Positions 45,480 to 54,520 of a stretch of 64,000 nt of DNA are shown piece by piece. The position numbers and the translations under genes are program-made. Each line of letters opens with the position of its first letter. The first letter of the stretch is position 1. Under the pieces are notes generated by a model. That model had not been told where the DNA came from, made no database searches, and was given only the letters and a program-made list of their open reading frames with translations. Source of the stretch: a marine gamma proteobacterium HTCC2143 (GTDB taxonomy: Bacteria; Pseudomonadota; Gammaproteobacteria; Pseudomonadales; Dasaniaceae); assembly GCA_000169075.1 (NCBI GenBank), contig AAVT01000006.1, positions 126,501 to 190,500 on the forward strand, read 5' to 3'.

Positions 45480-46124
45480 ATGACTGACCTTAGACTGACT
45501 GAAATTTTTTATTCCCTGCAGGGCGAAACTCGGACAGTGGGTTTACCGACCGTTTTTGTGCGTCTGACAGGTTGCCCGCTGCGTTGTGCTTATTGCGACA
45601 CCGAATATGCCTTTCATGGTGGTGAAAAATGGAGCTTGCAAGCCATTCAAGAAAAGGTAGCCAGCTATCATCCCAGATATGTGACGGTGACCGGTGGCGA
45701 ACCTTTAGCGCAACCTAATTGTTGGCCGTTGTTGACCGCATTATGTGATCAAGGCTATGAAGTGTCACTGGAAACCAGCGGTGCGATTAGTCTGCTGGGC
45801 GTCGATTCCAGGGTGGTAAAGGTAATGGATCTAAAGACCCCAGCTTCTAATGAAATGTCGCGCAATCTGTATGAAAACATTGAGCTACTATCGCCTCAGG
45901 ACCAGATAAAATTTGTTATCTGCGATCGTAAGGATTATGAGTGGGCCAGATTTAAACTTGACGAACACCGCCTCGTAGACCGTGTTGATGAGGTATTGTT
46001 TTCACCCAGTTTCGGTCAGATTGAATCGGCTGAACTGGCGGAGTGGATCCTTGCGGATAACCTGCCTGTGAGATTTCAGGTACAACTGCATAAATTGTTA
46101 TGGAATGACGCAGCGGGCCATTGA
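45480..46124 (+). CDS. queE: 7-carboxy-7-deazaguanine synthase QueE
   Basis: This 214-residue radical SAM enzyme has the cluster motif Cys32-x3-Cys36-x2-Cys39 (TGCPLRCAYCDT), plus VTGGEPLAQ and ETSGA segments. It converts carboxytetrahydropterin to the queuosine/archaeosine precursor. In pseudomonads queC usually follows; here no queC is seen and the accessory region begins, which suggests that queC was moved or lost. Confidence 0.95.
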   Translation: MTDLRLTEIFYSLQGETRTVGLPTVFVRLTGCPLRCAYCDTEYAFHGGEKWSLQAIQEKVASYHPRYVTVTGGEPLAQPNCWPLLTALCDQGYEVSLETSGAISLLGVDSRVVKVMDLKTPASNEMSRNLYENIELLSPQDQIKFVICDRKDYEWARFKLDEHRLVDRVDEVLFSPSFGQIESAELAEWILADNLPVRFQVQLHKLLWNDAAGH

Positions 46125-46342
46125 GCTGTTGCCCATCGTTTGGGAAAGCGGAGCCTAGCCGACTGTCTCCGGCGATTGCTCGTGATTGGCTGCCGAATAA
46201 TAAGAACTAGTAAACGATAGATCAGAGGACTGCATGGTGGCGTGATTAAGGTCGACAAAAAATCTTATAACGTTTGGTTAAATGGGTACCAAAATCGATG
46301 ACTTTGAATACCCATATCGACAGCTTTGCTATATTTTTGTTG

Positions 46343-46549
46343 CTACAGCGGCACAACTTTATTTGCACAAGGGCCTTTCTGACCTTGGCCAACTTCAAAC
46401 TCTACATCCTGACCGTCATTTAGCGTTGCAAAACCGCCACCGCTTTGAATTTCTGAATGATGAACAAAAAGGTCTTTTCCGCCATCCTCTGGAGTTATAA
46501 AACCAAAACCTTTATCTGGGTTGAACCACTTTACGGTACCTTTACTCAT
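46343..46549 (-). CDS. Cold shock protein (CspA family)
   Basis: This 68-residue classic CspA-type protein has [32 protein letters not shown] with both RNP motifs (KGFGFI and LFVHH), and ends in ANKVVPL. It binds single-stranded RNA and melts structures in the cold. It has its own minus-strand transcript with a long region upstream that may contain a cold-shock 5' leader. Confidence 0.93.
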   Translation of the reverse strand: MSKGTVKWFNPDKGFGFITPEDGGKDLFVHHSEIQSGGGFATLNDGQDVEFEVGQGQKGPCANKVVPL

Positions 46550-47136
46550 TGTCTTTACTCGTTGTGTTGGTGAAGTTCAAATTATATCCGAATTCACTGC
46601 GTCATATATAGTCGGCAATTGCCAATGGGGCATATAACGGTCAACTCTGAAGCCTTAATAGCTGCATCACAGTAGCACTGTTTTAGTACGGATCTATCAC
46701 TGTAGCAGTGCCACCCTATAGGTTTTTCTATTAATAACAAGGAGTTGGCGATATTTATAGCCTAGTTATTGAAAGTGGTTAGTGCCCATTTAATGGTTTT
46801 ATGATGCAGAGGTTGGTCGTTGATATAATTGACGGTCGAAAAAAATTAAACAAGTATCCTGTTTTTTGTAGGATATAGCGCATGAGACGGGGGCTTCGGT
46901 CAGTAAAATACCCCAAAAGTCATGTTAGAAGCCACTAACAGTGACCATCCTTTTGATCGCCAGTACTGACTTATCGTAGCGGCAGCGCAATAGGCCCGAA
47001 GACTAACAAGCGATGACATACAATTGGGCCGTCAGCCAGGTCGACGTAAGTGCTTTCAAAACTGACTGCAGGTGCTGACCCACGCTAAGAATCAGCGCGA
47101 CTGTGTTTGCCTGTGAAAGATGCGGTTATCCAGTTG
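46550..47136. other. Intergenic region upstream of csp
   Basis: This contains the csp promoter/leader and the end of the MOSC gene. A loose repeat of CAGTAGCACTG/CACTGTAGCAGTG type occurs near 46665-46710. No gene recognised. Confidence 0.4.
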
Positions 47137-47589
47137 CTATGACTGCTTAATCGGCATGCCTACTTTTACTATACCGCTACCAATAACATCCGCACGCAGA
47201 CCACCGCTGGTTAAAAATGCCTTTATGACGGCAGTTTTCGAGAGGGACGCATTCTCTAACAATTGACCTAAAACGCGGCAGGGCTCACACAATTCAACCC
47301 CTCGGAACATTGCGTTACCGATAGAAAATTCGACGCCGACTAATGCGTTTAGATCAACACCTTTGGTAATAATATTCCGTCGCGTCTCGCCCAGTGAAAT
47401 AGACTGATTCCGCGACGTGTTATAGGCCTCGATGGCCTCCGATTCGATAAATGTAATATTCTGCCCAGGCCTTTTGGCCTTATTAAAATAACGGTCGCCG
47501 GTTATTCCAGAGCCGAAAACGACTTGGACGTCATTGACCCGTTGAAGTTCTTGTTTCGATTTTTTGGCGACAAAAATTGCTTCAATCAT
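47137..47589 (-). CDS. MOSC domain protein
   Basis: This 150-residue protein is a single MOSC domain: FGSGITGDRYFNKAKRPGQNITFIESEAIEAYN, then LGETRRNIITKGVDLNALVG in pieces, and the CEPCRVLG cysteine motif that is expected to hold a molybdenum or sulfur ligand in MOSC proteins. MOSC domains act in molybdenum-cofactor sulfuration or molybdoenzyme-linked reductases; this stand-alone form has no assigned role. Encoded alone. Confidence 0.88.
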   Translation of the reverse strand: MIEAIFVAKKSKQELQRVNDVQVVFGSGITGDRYFNKAKRPGQNITFIESEAIEAYNTSRNQSISLGETRRNIITKGVDLNALVGVEFSIGNAMFRGVELCEPCRVLGQLLENASLSKTAVIKAFLTSGGLRADVIGSGIVKVGMPIKQS

Positions 47590-48158
47590 TGCGTCCTCTT
47601 TAATTTTTCAACATTAACAAGATGGCTAGCGCACAGCCTTTCTTGTTCCTTATTGAGTCGCGTTATGGGCAGGGAAGTTACCCCACAGATTAATCGACCC
47701 GAGATCATATGACAATCGTGACCTTATATTATGCGATGAATATGCTGCGTCGTTCCAAATTCGAACCAGCGACCAATGGCTTAAAAGCCAAGCAGGCTAA
47801 TAAAATAAATGGAGTATAAATTTATAAGTTGCAAGGATGCTGGTAAGCGTTTTTAAATGGATTACTTGCAGCCACGGCGCGTTTGCTCAGGCGTCTATCG
47901 GTTATGCTCGCTGCAAATCGCCCATCTATTCTTTTGTTCATGCACTCAGTGCAGCGACTGTCGATCTTGACAACGTTGCTAACCGATAGCAGCCGATCTC
48001 CTAGCGGTCATTGTTGTCAAGGTAGTAGAGAGAAATATCGTTCAGAGGGACTGCTCGTAGATCGGCCGCTACTAAAGTCGGCAACCTTCTTCTATAATTA
48101 AAGTGTTTCAGAAAAGCCTTTCCGAAACGGCAAATAGGTTAGGATTGATCAACAACAC
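47590..48158. other. Intergenic region with decayed tRNA-Lys scrap
   Basis: At 47753-47790 the sequence ATTCGAACCAGCGACCAA and the following TTAAAAGCC match the 3' half of the tRNA-Lys gene at 63613-63688 with several changes. It looks like an old attachment-site remnant. The remainder shows no recognised gene; a 72-codon frame at 47883 has no support. Confidence 0.5.
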
Positions 48159-49160
48159 ATGAAAATTGGAATTATTGGAACGGGATGGGTGTCGGGCCTA
48201 CACCTAAACGCGCTCAAGAAGATTGAAGGAGCGGAAGTAGTTGCAATCGCAGGGCGCAACGAATCCCGCGCTAGCGAACTCGCCCATTCATGGGGAGCGA
48301 AAATCTACGAAAAACCCCTCTCAATGCTGCAGAACGAATCGCTCGAAGCGGTTTTTATTCTGCTTCCCCCTCATCTTCACGGTGACCTCGAGCGAGCGTG
48401 CTCAGAGCATGTGAAAGGCGTGTTCATCGAAAAACCGATTTCCCAGTCGCTCGAAACTACTCACACAATCAACGGGTATTTTACACAAGCCGGAACCATC
48501 GTTTCTGTCGGCTATATGAATCGCTATCGCCAATCGGTCCAAAAAGCCCGAGATCTTTTTCAGCAACCGGGCAATCAAGGCATTCTGGCTAACGGCTGGT
48601 GGACAACTCAAATGCCACCTCCTCGATGGTGGCGTACGTTTGATCAATCCGGAGGGCAGTTCGCCGAACAGTGCACTCATCTGGTAGACATTTGCCGATA
48701 TGCGATGGGGGAGATCGTAGAAGTAAGCGCTTATGCGACCGGCGGCTTTATGAAAGAAGTACCCGATTACTCCGTCGATGATGCCATGGTCGTCAATGCC
48801 CGCTTCGCTTCGGGTGCTCTGGCTTCCTTTTCAACAGGTTGCTTCCCACTCAAAGATAACGAGGCAAACCCCGATGGCGGAATCGGGCTCAGTCTGTCTT
48901 CCCGAAATCATCGCATTGCGCTGTCAAAGTGGAATCTGAATGGAACCGTGTATTCCGGAGAAAATGGCGAAGAAATTGTCTCGACCGAAAAAGATATTTT
49001 TCTCGTTCAAAACAAAGCATTCCTAGATGCGGTCGCCAGTAACGACACTTCCGGAATCCTCTCCCCTTACGAAGACGCAATGAAGACCCTCGCAGTCACC
49101 CTTGCAGCCAATGAATCTGCCCACCACCAAAACGGCGCCCCCGTAAAAGTCGCCTACTAA
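48159..49160 (+). CDS. Gfo/Idh/MocA family oxidoreductase
   Basis: This 333-residue protein has an N-terminal Rossmann domain (GIIGTGWVSGLHLNAL) and the conserved FIEKPIS motif, with the C-terminal substrate domain GGQFAEQCTHLVDICRYAMGE. Family members oxidise or reduce sugars, inositols or related polyols with NAD(P). It lies just inside the accessory region, right of the decayed tRNA scrap, and appears richer in G/C at third positions than its neighbours. Substrate unknown. Confidence 0.9.
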   Translation: MKIGIIGTGWVSGLHLNALKKIEGAEVVAIAGRNESRASELAHSWGAKIYEKPLSMLQNESLEAVFILLPPHLHGDLERACSEHVKGVFIEKPISQSLETTHTINGYFTQAGTIVSVGYMNRYRQSVQKARDLFQQPGNQGILANGWWTTQMPPPRWWRTFDQSGGQFAEQCTHLVDICRYAMGEIVEVSAYATGGFMKEVPDYSVDDAMVVNARFASGALASFSTGCFPLKDNEANPDGGIGLSLSSRNHRIALSKWNLNGTVYSGENGEEIVSTEKDIFLVQNKAFLDAVASNDTSGILSPYEDAMKTLAVTLAANESAHHQNGAPVKVAY

Positions 49161-49471
49161 AAAAAGAATGGAACGCTCGGCATTTCTTAAATCCAATAAA
49201 GTTTGACTCATAAAGATTAGAGGGTAATTTAACTGTATCAAGCATCGACTAATGCAGAATTATTAGCCTACTTTTTGCTGGCGGCAGAATTTTCCTAATA
49301 GCTTAATTTTTTTTTCGAATGGCTTTCGTTACGAAGAGACGCCGCAGCTGCATTTAGGGGTAGTGGCAAAACAAAAGCGCTGTTTGTGAGTTTCATTGTC
49401 TCTCAAATAACCTTTGGCAAAATCCAACGACCGTACTTTTGCGACGTCACAAACGTGATGGCAAGCCCCGG
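49161..49471. other. Intergenic, convergent genes
   Basis: This 311-base gap lies between the converging oxidoreductase and quinone-reductase genes. A TTTTTTTT run at about 49308 is present but no clear stem-loop terminator was found. Confidence 0.4.
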
Positions 49472-50446
49472 CTAAGGTAAAATAATACTGCAGCCGGTTG
49501 TCTTGCGGCTTTCTAAGTCTTTATGCGCCTGGACGATGTCATCGAGCCCATAGGTTTGGTTAATTTGGATGTCGAGCACTTGGTTGGCGATCAAGTCAAA
49601 CAATCGATCGGCCGAGCGCTGCATCCAGCCGGGCCTTGTCACATGGGTGCCCAGAGTAGGGCGGGTGAAATAAAGGGAGCCAGACGCCGCCAAAGCGGCC
49701 GGTGATACGCCTTCAATCGGCCCCGAGGCATTGCCGAAGCTGACAAACATACCCAAAGGGGCGAGTGCGTTTAAGCTCAACTCATAGCTGGCCTTGCCAA
49801 GGCTATCATAGACCACGGGAAAGCCACCATCCGGGCTGAGTTCGGCGAGTTTTTCCGCCAATCCCTCTTGGTCTATTTGCAGACATTGCGCAGCGCCATG
49901 GTGAACCGCCAATTGGCATTTTTCCGGTGTGCTAGCCGTGCCAATGAGCGTCACGCCTAAATGGCGTGCCCATTGGCAGGCCAACAGGCCAACACCCCCG
50001 GCGGCGGCGTGGAACAAGATCGTTTCGCCGCCATGCAAGGGGAAGGTTTCATTGAATAAATAATCTACCGTCATGCCTTTCAGCAAAACCGCAGCGGCTT
50101 GCTGGTCGCTGATGCCCTCAGGAATTTTGACCAAGGATGTATGCGGCAAGACGATGGCTTCACTATAGGCCCCTAGCCCCAAACAAAAGCCGACGCGCTC
50201 GCCAAGCTGCAGGCTAGTGACCTGGTCACCCACAGCCTCAACCACACCGGCGCCTTCGCAGCCTAGGCCGGTCGGCAGGGGCAGCGGGTACAGCCCGGTG
50301 CGGTGATAGGTGTCGATCAAGTTAATGCCAATGGCAGTCAAGCGAACGCGCACTTCTCCAGGGCCTGGCTCGGGGCAGGGGGTAGAGACGAGTTGCAGAA
50401 CATCGGGACCGCCAAATTGGTCGATTTTTACTGATTTTATGTGCAT
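49472..50446 (-). CDS. NADPH:quinone oxidoreductase (zinc-free MDR family)
   Basis: This 324-residue medium-chain dehydrogenase/reductase is of the QorA type. Motifs are GVGLLACQWARHLGV for NADPH, an AAVLLKGMTVDYL segment and TGLGCEGAGVVEAVG. It reduces quinones with one or two electrons. The ATG at 50446 (MHIKSVKIDQFG) is preferred because GAGGA precedes it at good spacing; the longer frame has no ribosome-binding site. Confidence 0.9.
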   Translation of the reverse strand: MHIKSVKIDQFGGPDVLQLVSTPCPEPGPGEVRVRLTAIGINLIDTYHRTGLYPLPLPTGLGCEGAGVVEAVGDQVTSLQLGERVGFCLGLGAYSEAIVLPHTSLVKIPEGISDQQAAAVLLKGMTVDYLFNETFPLHGGETILFHAAAGGVGLLACQWARHLGVTLIGTASTPEKCQLAVHHGAAQCLQIDQEGLAEKLAELSPDGGFPVVYDSLGKASYELSLNALAPLGMFVSFGNASGPIEGVSPAALAASGSLYFTRPTLGTHVTRPGWMQRSADRLFDLIANQVLDIQINQTYGLDDIVQAHKDLESRKTTGCSIILP

Positions 50447-50549
50447 GGCTTCCTCGCGGGTTAATTGCGTGTTGCTAGTGGGTGTGGTCTTGGCCACCCA
50501 GATTTTCGAGTGCTGTAAAAAAGCTAATGGAGGTTATCACCTCTATGCC

Positions 50550-50693
50550 ATGCGTGACCACCCCCATCACTGCGAGCAAGGTGAATACCAAACGCATCGG
50601 AGTGTGCATGAATGCACAGGCGAGATATATGATTGTGGCGGTGAAATAGTTATTAAGTGGGATAGGGACAATCGAAATTATTTCGATAACTGA
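50550..50693 (+). CDS. Possible 47-residue Cys/His-rich small protein
   Basis: A short frame (MRDHPHHCEQ start) has His and Cys spacing (H-H-C, H-x3-H-x-C, D-C-G-G) that could bind a metal. GGAGGT lies 15 bases upstream, further than ideal. The longer open frame overlaps the quinone reductase antisense. Treat as tentative. Confidence 0.3.
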   Translation: MRDHPHHCEQGEYQTHRSVHECTGEIYDCGGEIVIKWDRDNRNYFDN

Positions 50694-50740
50694 TTTCTAC
50701 CACCAGCCAATTGATCAGAAGATATTACAAACAGCACAAC

Positions 50741-50911
50741 ATGAAATTCACTGAAGAACAGATAGAGCAACTAGAAAAAATAATAGGTATGAATGGTAAC
50801 CGTATTATTTGGGTAGGGACTGATGTCTATGGTGATCTCGAGGCAATGTACACGGTCGTGTCATTGGTGACATTGCCTGGAATGAGTACGGTAACTAATA
50901 GAGAGAAATGA
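50741..50911 (+). CDS. Possible 56-residue small protein
   Basis: It starts MKFTEEQIEQLEKIIGMNGNR with acidic helix character, followed by a hydrophobic strand region. No family recognised. It ends three bases before the 93-bp attachment repeat, so it may be a residue of an older element. Confidence 0.35.
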   Translation: MKFTEEQIEQLEKIIGMNGNRIIWVGTDVYGDLEAMYTVVSLVTLPGMSTVTNREK

Positions 50912-50913
50912 AA

Positions 50914-51006
50914 TTTTGTGTGACAGCGCCTGTAGAGAGATGCTCTACAGGCCGCATATATGGTGGGCCGTGCTGGATTCGAACCAGCGACCAATTGGTT
51001 AAAAGC
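50914..51006. repeat. Left 93-bp attachment repeat (tRNA-Lys 3' half)
   Basis: This copy matches 63566-63658 with one difference. It includes 46 bases of tRNA-Lys 3' half (reverse strand) and the downstream terminator hairpin. It lacks the tRNA 5' half, so it is a duplicated att site marking one end of the island. Confidence 0.85.
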
Positions 51007-51144
51007 TACTTGGCCCACGACGTAATTTATTAGTAAATCAATAGGTTACAGTAGGAAATTGGCACAAAATTTGTAATCTCACATGCCCTACAGCCCAGCA
51101 ACAGCGTTCTTGCAACAAGTTTTGTGTGCCAAATATACCAGGCC

Positions 51145-51232
51145 GGCCGCCTCAGCGGCTTTGCGGCATTGCTGTACTCCGGGCGGATAGGGTAGAGTGG
51201 TCACGAAAAGGGCGTTTGTTTTGCCTATACTC
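51145..51232 (+). repeat. oriIS-like repeat copy 1
   Basis: An 88-bp repeat, GC-rich at the left with a small hairpin, ending GCGTTTGTTTTGCCTATACTC. The end resembles the oriIS of ISCR/IS91 elements as I recall it. There are changes from the consensus at several positions. It lies 138 bases inside the left att repeat. Confidence 0.8.
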
Positions 51233-51249
51233 TAATAAGGTGAAAATAA

Positions 51250-51666
51250 ATGACTGAAATTGTTCTTCAACCAACAGGTGACCAGGTTCGTGCATTTCGT
51301 GATAGGGAAACCGGTGAACCCATCTCCATGTTGAACCTGCTTAGGTTCAGAGAAAAAGCTGTTTATGAAGACGGTCGTGAGTCAGCGTTAAGCGGTGAGC
51401 AGGCCTATCACTTATATGGAAAGGCTTTTAAGGAAATCATGGAGCCTAAAGGCGCGCGCATCGTGTATTCGGGAGAGGTTAGAGGTTTTTTGATTGGCGA
51501 AGGAGAAGGCGCCTGGGATGCTGTCGCAGTGATCGAATACCCGTCAACTCAGGTGATGCTCGACATGTTCCGGAATGAGGAATATCAAAAGGCTCAGCAG
51601 CACCGCGCTGCCGGTCTTGTCGGTCAGATGCTGGTTGAATGTGGGCCGGGATTTAACTTCGGCTAG
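51250..51666 (+). CDS. DUF1330 family protein, island copy
   Basis: This 138-residue DUF1330 protein has a longer N-terminus than the one at 27691: PISMLNLLRFREKAVYEDGRESALSGEQAYHLYG, then VAVIEYPSTQVMLDMFRNEEYQKA and a final GPGFNFG. It sits directly behind oriIS-like repeat 1 (start about 18 bases after it), so it may use a promoter from the repeat. Function unknown. Confidence 0.8.
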   Translation: MTEIVLQPTGDQVRAFRDRETGEPISMLNLLRFREKAVYEDGRESALSGEQAYHLYGKAFKEIMEPKGARIVYSGEVRGFLIGEGEGAWDAVAVIEYPSTQVMLDMFRNEEYQKAQQHRAAGLVGQMLVECGPGFNFG

Positions 51667-51686
51667 TGTGTGAAGGGAACGGCTGG

Positions 51687-51827
51687 ATGCAAGCAAACCG
51701 AAAGGAAACGCCAAAGATATCCCAGAGGTTTCGCAAAGATGACCACGAGCGGGCATTAACTAAAATGAAGCAATACAAGCAAAGTGCTAGAAGATTTTCA
51801 GTAAATAAAAAGGAAAGCGAAAAATAG
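51687..51827 (+). CDS. Possible 46-residue basic protein
   Basis: It starts MQANRKETPKISQRF, is strongly basic and lies 21 bases after the DUF1330 gene on the same strand, so it may be co-transcribed. No family recognised. Confidence 0.4.
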   Translation: MQANRKETPKISQRFRKDDHERALTKMKQYKQSARRFSVNKKESEK

Positions 51828-51881
51828 TGAGCGCCTGAAGGTCAGGGGCCGGCCGAGGACGACGCCAATCAACCAGCTGAA

Positions 51882-51969
51882 CGCCGCCTCAGCAGCTTTG
51901 CGGCATTGCCGTACTCCGGGCGGATAGGGTAGAGTGGCCACGAATAGGGCGTTTGTTTTGCCTTTACTC
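51882..51969 (+). repeat. oriIS-like repeat copy 2
   Basis: An 88-bp copy with CGGCA-T-TGCCG forming a perfect small hairpin, and the GCGTTTGTTTTGCCTTTACTC end (one T in place of A). Confidence 0.8.
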
Positions 51970-52443
51970 AACTGCGGTGAGGGTTCGTAATTTACTGTCT
52001 AGTTGTCAGCAATTGTGTCAGGAGTGTGTCACGGGAGAAACAAAAAAGGCCTACAGTTGCTTGGAGGCCTTTGAATGATGGTGCCCGGTCGCAGCATATA
52101 CCGTTTGATATAAGCTATTGAATATAGAAGAAAAGAGTGGCCTCTAAATATATTTGTGCCCCCCAATGTCCCCCCTAATTACAATTCTCCATATATATTT
52201 TCTGTGATTTAGTCGGTTTTGGTGCTTATAACGGACGTCCTCAGTATATTGAATTCATAGATGCCTAATGGCAGTTCCTGACCCACTTCGGACCGTATAC
52301 TCATCAAGGCATACCTCTTCCATAACGGTCACTTATCAGTAAACACGCCGAAAAATAAAGGTTGCTCAGCGCTTTAGTTGGTCTTTTCTGGTGAGTGAGT
52401 TCTGCTAAGCTGGAGAAAATCAAGAATCGCAAGGACGCGTTCC
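51970..52443. other. Region with tRNA-Leu-like scrap and terminator
   Basis: AAAGGCCT (52045-52052) pairs with AGGCCTTT (52065-52072), a minus-strand terminator followed by T6. Next to it CCGGGCACCA (reverse of 52079-52088) is a tRNA 3' end like tRNA-Leu. No gene; this is likely an attachment scar and the left (terIS-side) end of the IS91 element. Confidence 0.45.
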
Positions 52444-53946
52444 ATGAATCACACATGGCCGGACAAGATGTCTGGCGGCGAAGTGTTTGCCTATGTCCGC
52501 CACAAGCCAGAGCAAACACTACTTTACCAACTCATCGAGCGCCATTGGCCCGATTTTCAGTTGCACTTGAGCGAAGCGGGAAGCTTTTTGCCTCGCCATG
52601 TTACGCGAGAGTTTGATGAGTATCTTGACTGTGGGCGATTGGAACACGGTTTTCTTCGTGTCCGTTGTGAAGATTGCCACCACGAGCATTTGGTGGCGTT
52701 CAGTTGCAAGCGCCGAGGTTTTTGCCCTAGTTGCGGGGCAAGGCGCATGGCGGAAACCGCTGCATTGTTGGTGGATGACGTCTTACCACACAAACCCATT
52801 CGTCAATGGGTGCTCAGCTTTCCCTATCCTTTACGATTTTTACTGGCAAGCAACCCGCAGGTTGTCACTAAAGTGCTGGGTATTGTAAACCGGGTAATCG
52901 CAACACACCTGACCAAAAAAACCGGTTTCAAAAAGGCGACAGCACACACGGGTGCCGTCACACTAATACAGCGATTTGGATCAGCGCTCAATCTCAACCT
53001 GCACTTCCACGTTCTTTTTATTGACGGTGTTTACCAGCAAAAAAACAATGGCAAGCTGCGGTTTCACCGCGTTAACGCCCCGACTGCTAATGAGTTAAAT
53101 ACACTGGTCGCGACGATTAGCCAGGGCGTTGCCCTCCATCTAGAGCGTCAGGGGCTATTAACACGAGATGACGAAAGTAGTTATTTAACGCTGGATTTGC
53201 AGGACGACGATGCAATGAACCAGCTTCAAGGCCACTCCATCACATATCGAATCGCGGTGGGTCCTCAGCAGGGGCGTAAGGTCTTCACCTTACAAACGAT
53301 CCCATCCTGGGAAGATGATGATTATGGTAGCAGCCCGGTCGGCAAGGTCGCTGGTTTTTCGCTGCATGCGGGTGTGGCAACAAAAACGCGTGAACGTAAG
53401 AAGTTGGAACGATTGTGCCGCTATATCTCTCGCCCCGCCGTATCAGAAAAACGCCTGGCGCTGACCTCTCGAGGAATGGTGAGGTACGAGTTGAAGACAC
53501 CGTACTGGGATGGGACAACGCATGTCATATTCGAGCCGCTGGACTTCATGGCGAAGTTAGCCGCGCTGGTGCCTAAATCCCGGGTGAACCTTACGCGTTA
53601 TCATGGAGTCCTCGCCCCAAACAGCAAGCATCGAATTAATGTGACGCCCGCGAAGCGTGGTAAGGGTAGCGCCAAAAAACTGGAGCCTAAGGACAAGAAG
53701 AACGCAGGGCTGCCAGTAAGTGAACGCCAGAAAATGACTTGGGCGCAAAGGCTTAAACGCGTATTTAATATTGATGTCACGATCTGCAATCGCTGTGGTG
53801 GCGCGGTCAAGATTATCGCATGCATCGAAGACCCATCGGTCATCAAGAAAATTCTAGAACACCTGGATGCAAAATCCATGGCACTAACCTCAGCTAATCA
53901 ATTGCCAGAACCAAGAGCCCCACCGCAAGCTGAACTATTCGATTAA
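52444..53946 (+). CDS. IS91-family rolling-circle transposase
   Basis: This 500-residue transposase has an N-terminal zinc-ribbon-like cluster (Cys75, Cys78, Cys88, Cys94, Cys97), the HUH motif His187-x-His189 in LNLHFHVLFIDG, a Tyr-bearing LCRYISRPA segment and the Y2_Tnp C-terminus TICNRCGGAVKIIACIEDPSV in pieces. It catalyses rolling-circle transposition from an oriIS end without inverted repeats. An intact oriIS-like repeat follows about 150 bases downstream at 54098, in the position expected for the 3' end. Confidence 0.9.
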   Translation: MNHTWPDKMSGGEVFAYVRHKPEQTLLYQLIERHWPDFQLHLSEAGSFLPRHVTREFDEYLDCGRLEHGFLRVRCEDCHHEHLVAFSCKRRGFCPSCGARRMAETAALLVDDVLPHKPIRQWVLSFPYPLRFLLASNPQVVTKVLGIVNRVIATHLTKKTGFKKATAHTGAVTLIQRFGSALNLNLHFHVLFIDGVYQQKNNGKLRFHRVNAPTANELNTLVATISQGVALHLERQGLLTRDDESSYLTLDLQDDDAMNQLQGHSITYRIAVGPQQGRKVFTLQTIPSWEDDDYGSSPVGKVAGFSLHAGVATKTRERKKLERLCRYISRPAVSEKRLALTSRGMVRYELKTPYWDGTTHVIFEPLDFMAKLAALVPKSRVNLTRYHGVLAPNSKHRINVTPAKRGKGSAKKLEPKDKKNAGLPVSERQKMTWAQRLKRVFNIDVTICNRCGGAVKIIACIEDPSVIKKILEHLDAKSMALTSANQLPEPRAPPQAELFD

Positions 53947-53971
53947 GAAACACAAGGATTGTGATGAATGG

Positions 53972-54184
53972 TGCTGCTCAAGGATAGAGCTGGTAGGGCA
54001 TCATGCGATCAGGGGAAATCACGCTAACAATAAGCATTCTAAATACGGGCAATTAATGATCGATGTGCGAGCAATTAGCCTATTTATAGTAGCTGGCGGC
54101 CGCCTCAGCAGCTATGCGGCATTGCTGTACTCCGGGCGGATAGGGTAGAGTGGCCACGAATAGGGCGTTTGTTTTTCCTATACT
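53972..54184 (+). repeat. 213-bp direct repeat, copy A (IS 3' end)
   Basis: By eye identical to 56984-57196. It contains the region just after the transposase stop and oriIS-like repeat 3. Identity indicates a recent duplication or recombination. Confidence 0.85.
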
Positions 54185-54185
54185 T
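54098..54185 (+). repeat. oriIS-like repeat copy 3 (element-linked)
   Basis: An 88-bp copy, ending GCGTTTGTTTTTCCTATACTT, located 152-239 bases after the transposase stop. It is the best candidate for the functional oriIS of the 52444-53946 element. Confidence 0.8.
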
Positions 54186-54242
54186 TACTCCGTGCGGATA
54201 GGGTAGAGTGGCCACGAATAGGGCGTTTGTTTTTCCTATACT
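54186..54242 (+). repeat. oriIS-like partial copy 3b, tandem
   Basis: A 57-bp partial copy directly adjoining copy 3, starting within the repeat (TACTCCGTGCGG). It suggests slippage or insertion of a second end next to the first. Confidence 0.75.
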
Positions 54243-54520
54243 TAAAATTTTTGAGTTTAACTGATAATGTTTCAGTGCCGATAGCTTTCGTTCAGGTTCA
54301 GCTAATAATTTGCTAGTTATTGTGATTTATTGTCCCGTGAGTGCCTCATGTAAGTGGCTCTGGGAAGTATGATTTGATGCCGACTCAGAGTAGAGTGGCT
54401 CAGCGTGTGAATCCCATTGCTAACTTTTTCCACCGGGTTCGAATCCTTGTGGAATAAGGGTTTACCAGTTGGTTAAAAAGTTCGAGAATTTTTGCTTGTT
54501 GGAGCAAGAATTATCTTTTG
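54243..54520. other. Non-coding, possible attachment-arm motif
   Basis: TGTCCCGTGAGTG at 54331-54343 recurs at 56728-56740, and a T-arm-like GGGTTCGAATCC occurs near 54435. These may be scars of other integrations. No gene. Confidence 0.35.

Noticed and set aside
47883..48101. 72-codon plus-strand ORF near the tRNA scrap
   Set aside because: No family resemblance and no ribosome-binding site; composition is like non-coding DNA.
50914..51006. Second functional tRNA-Lys
   Set aside because: Only the 3' half is present; there is no 5' acceptor strand or D-arm to complete the fold.
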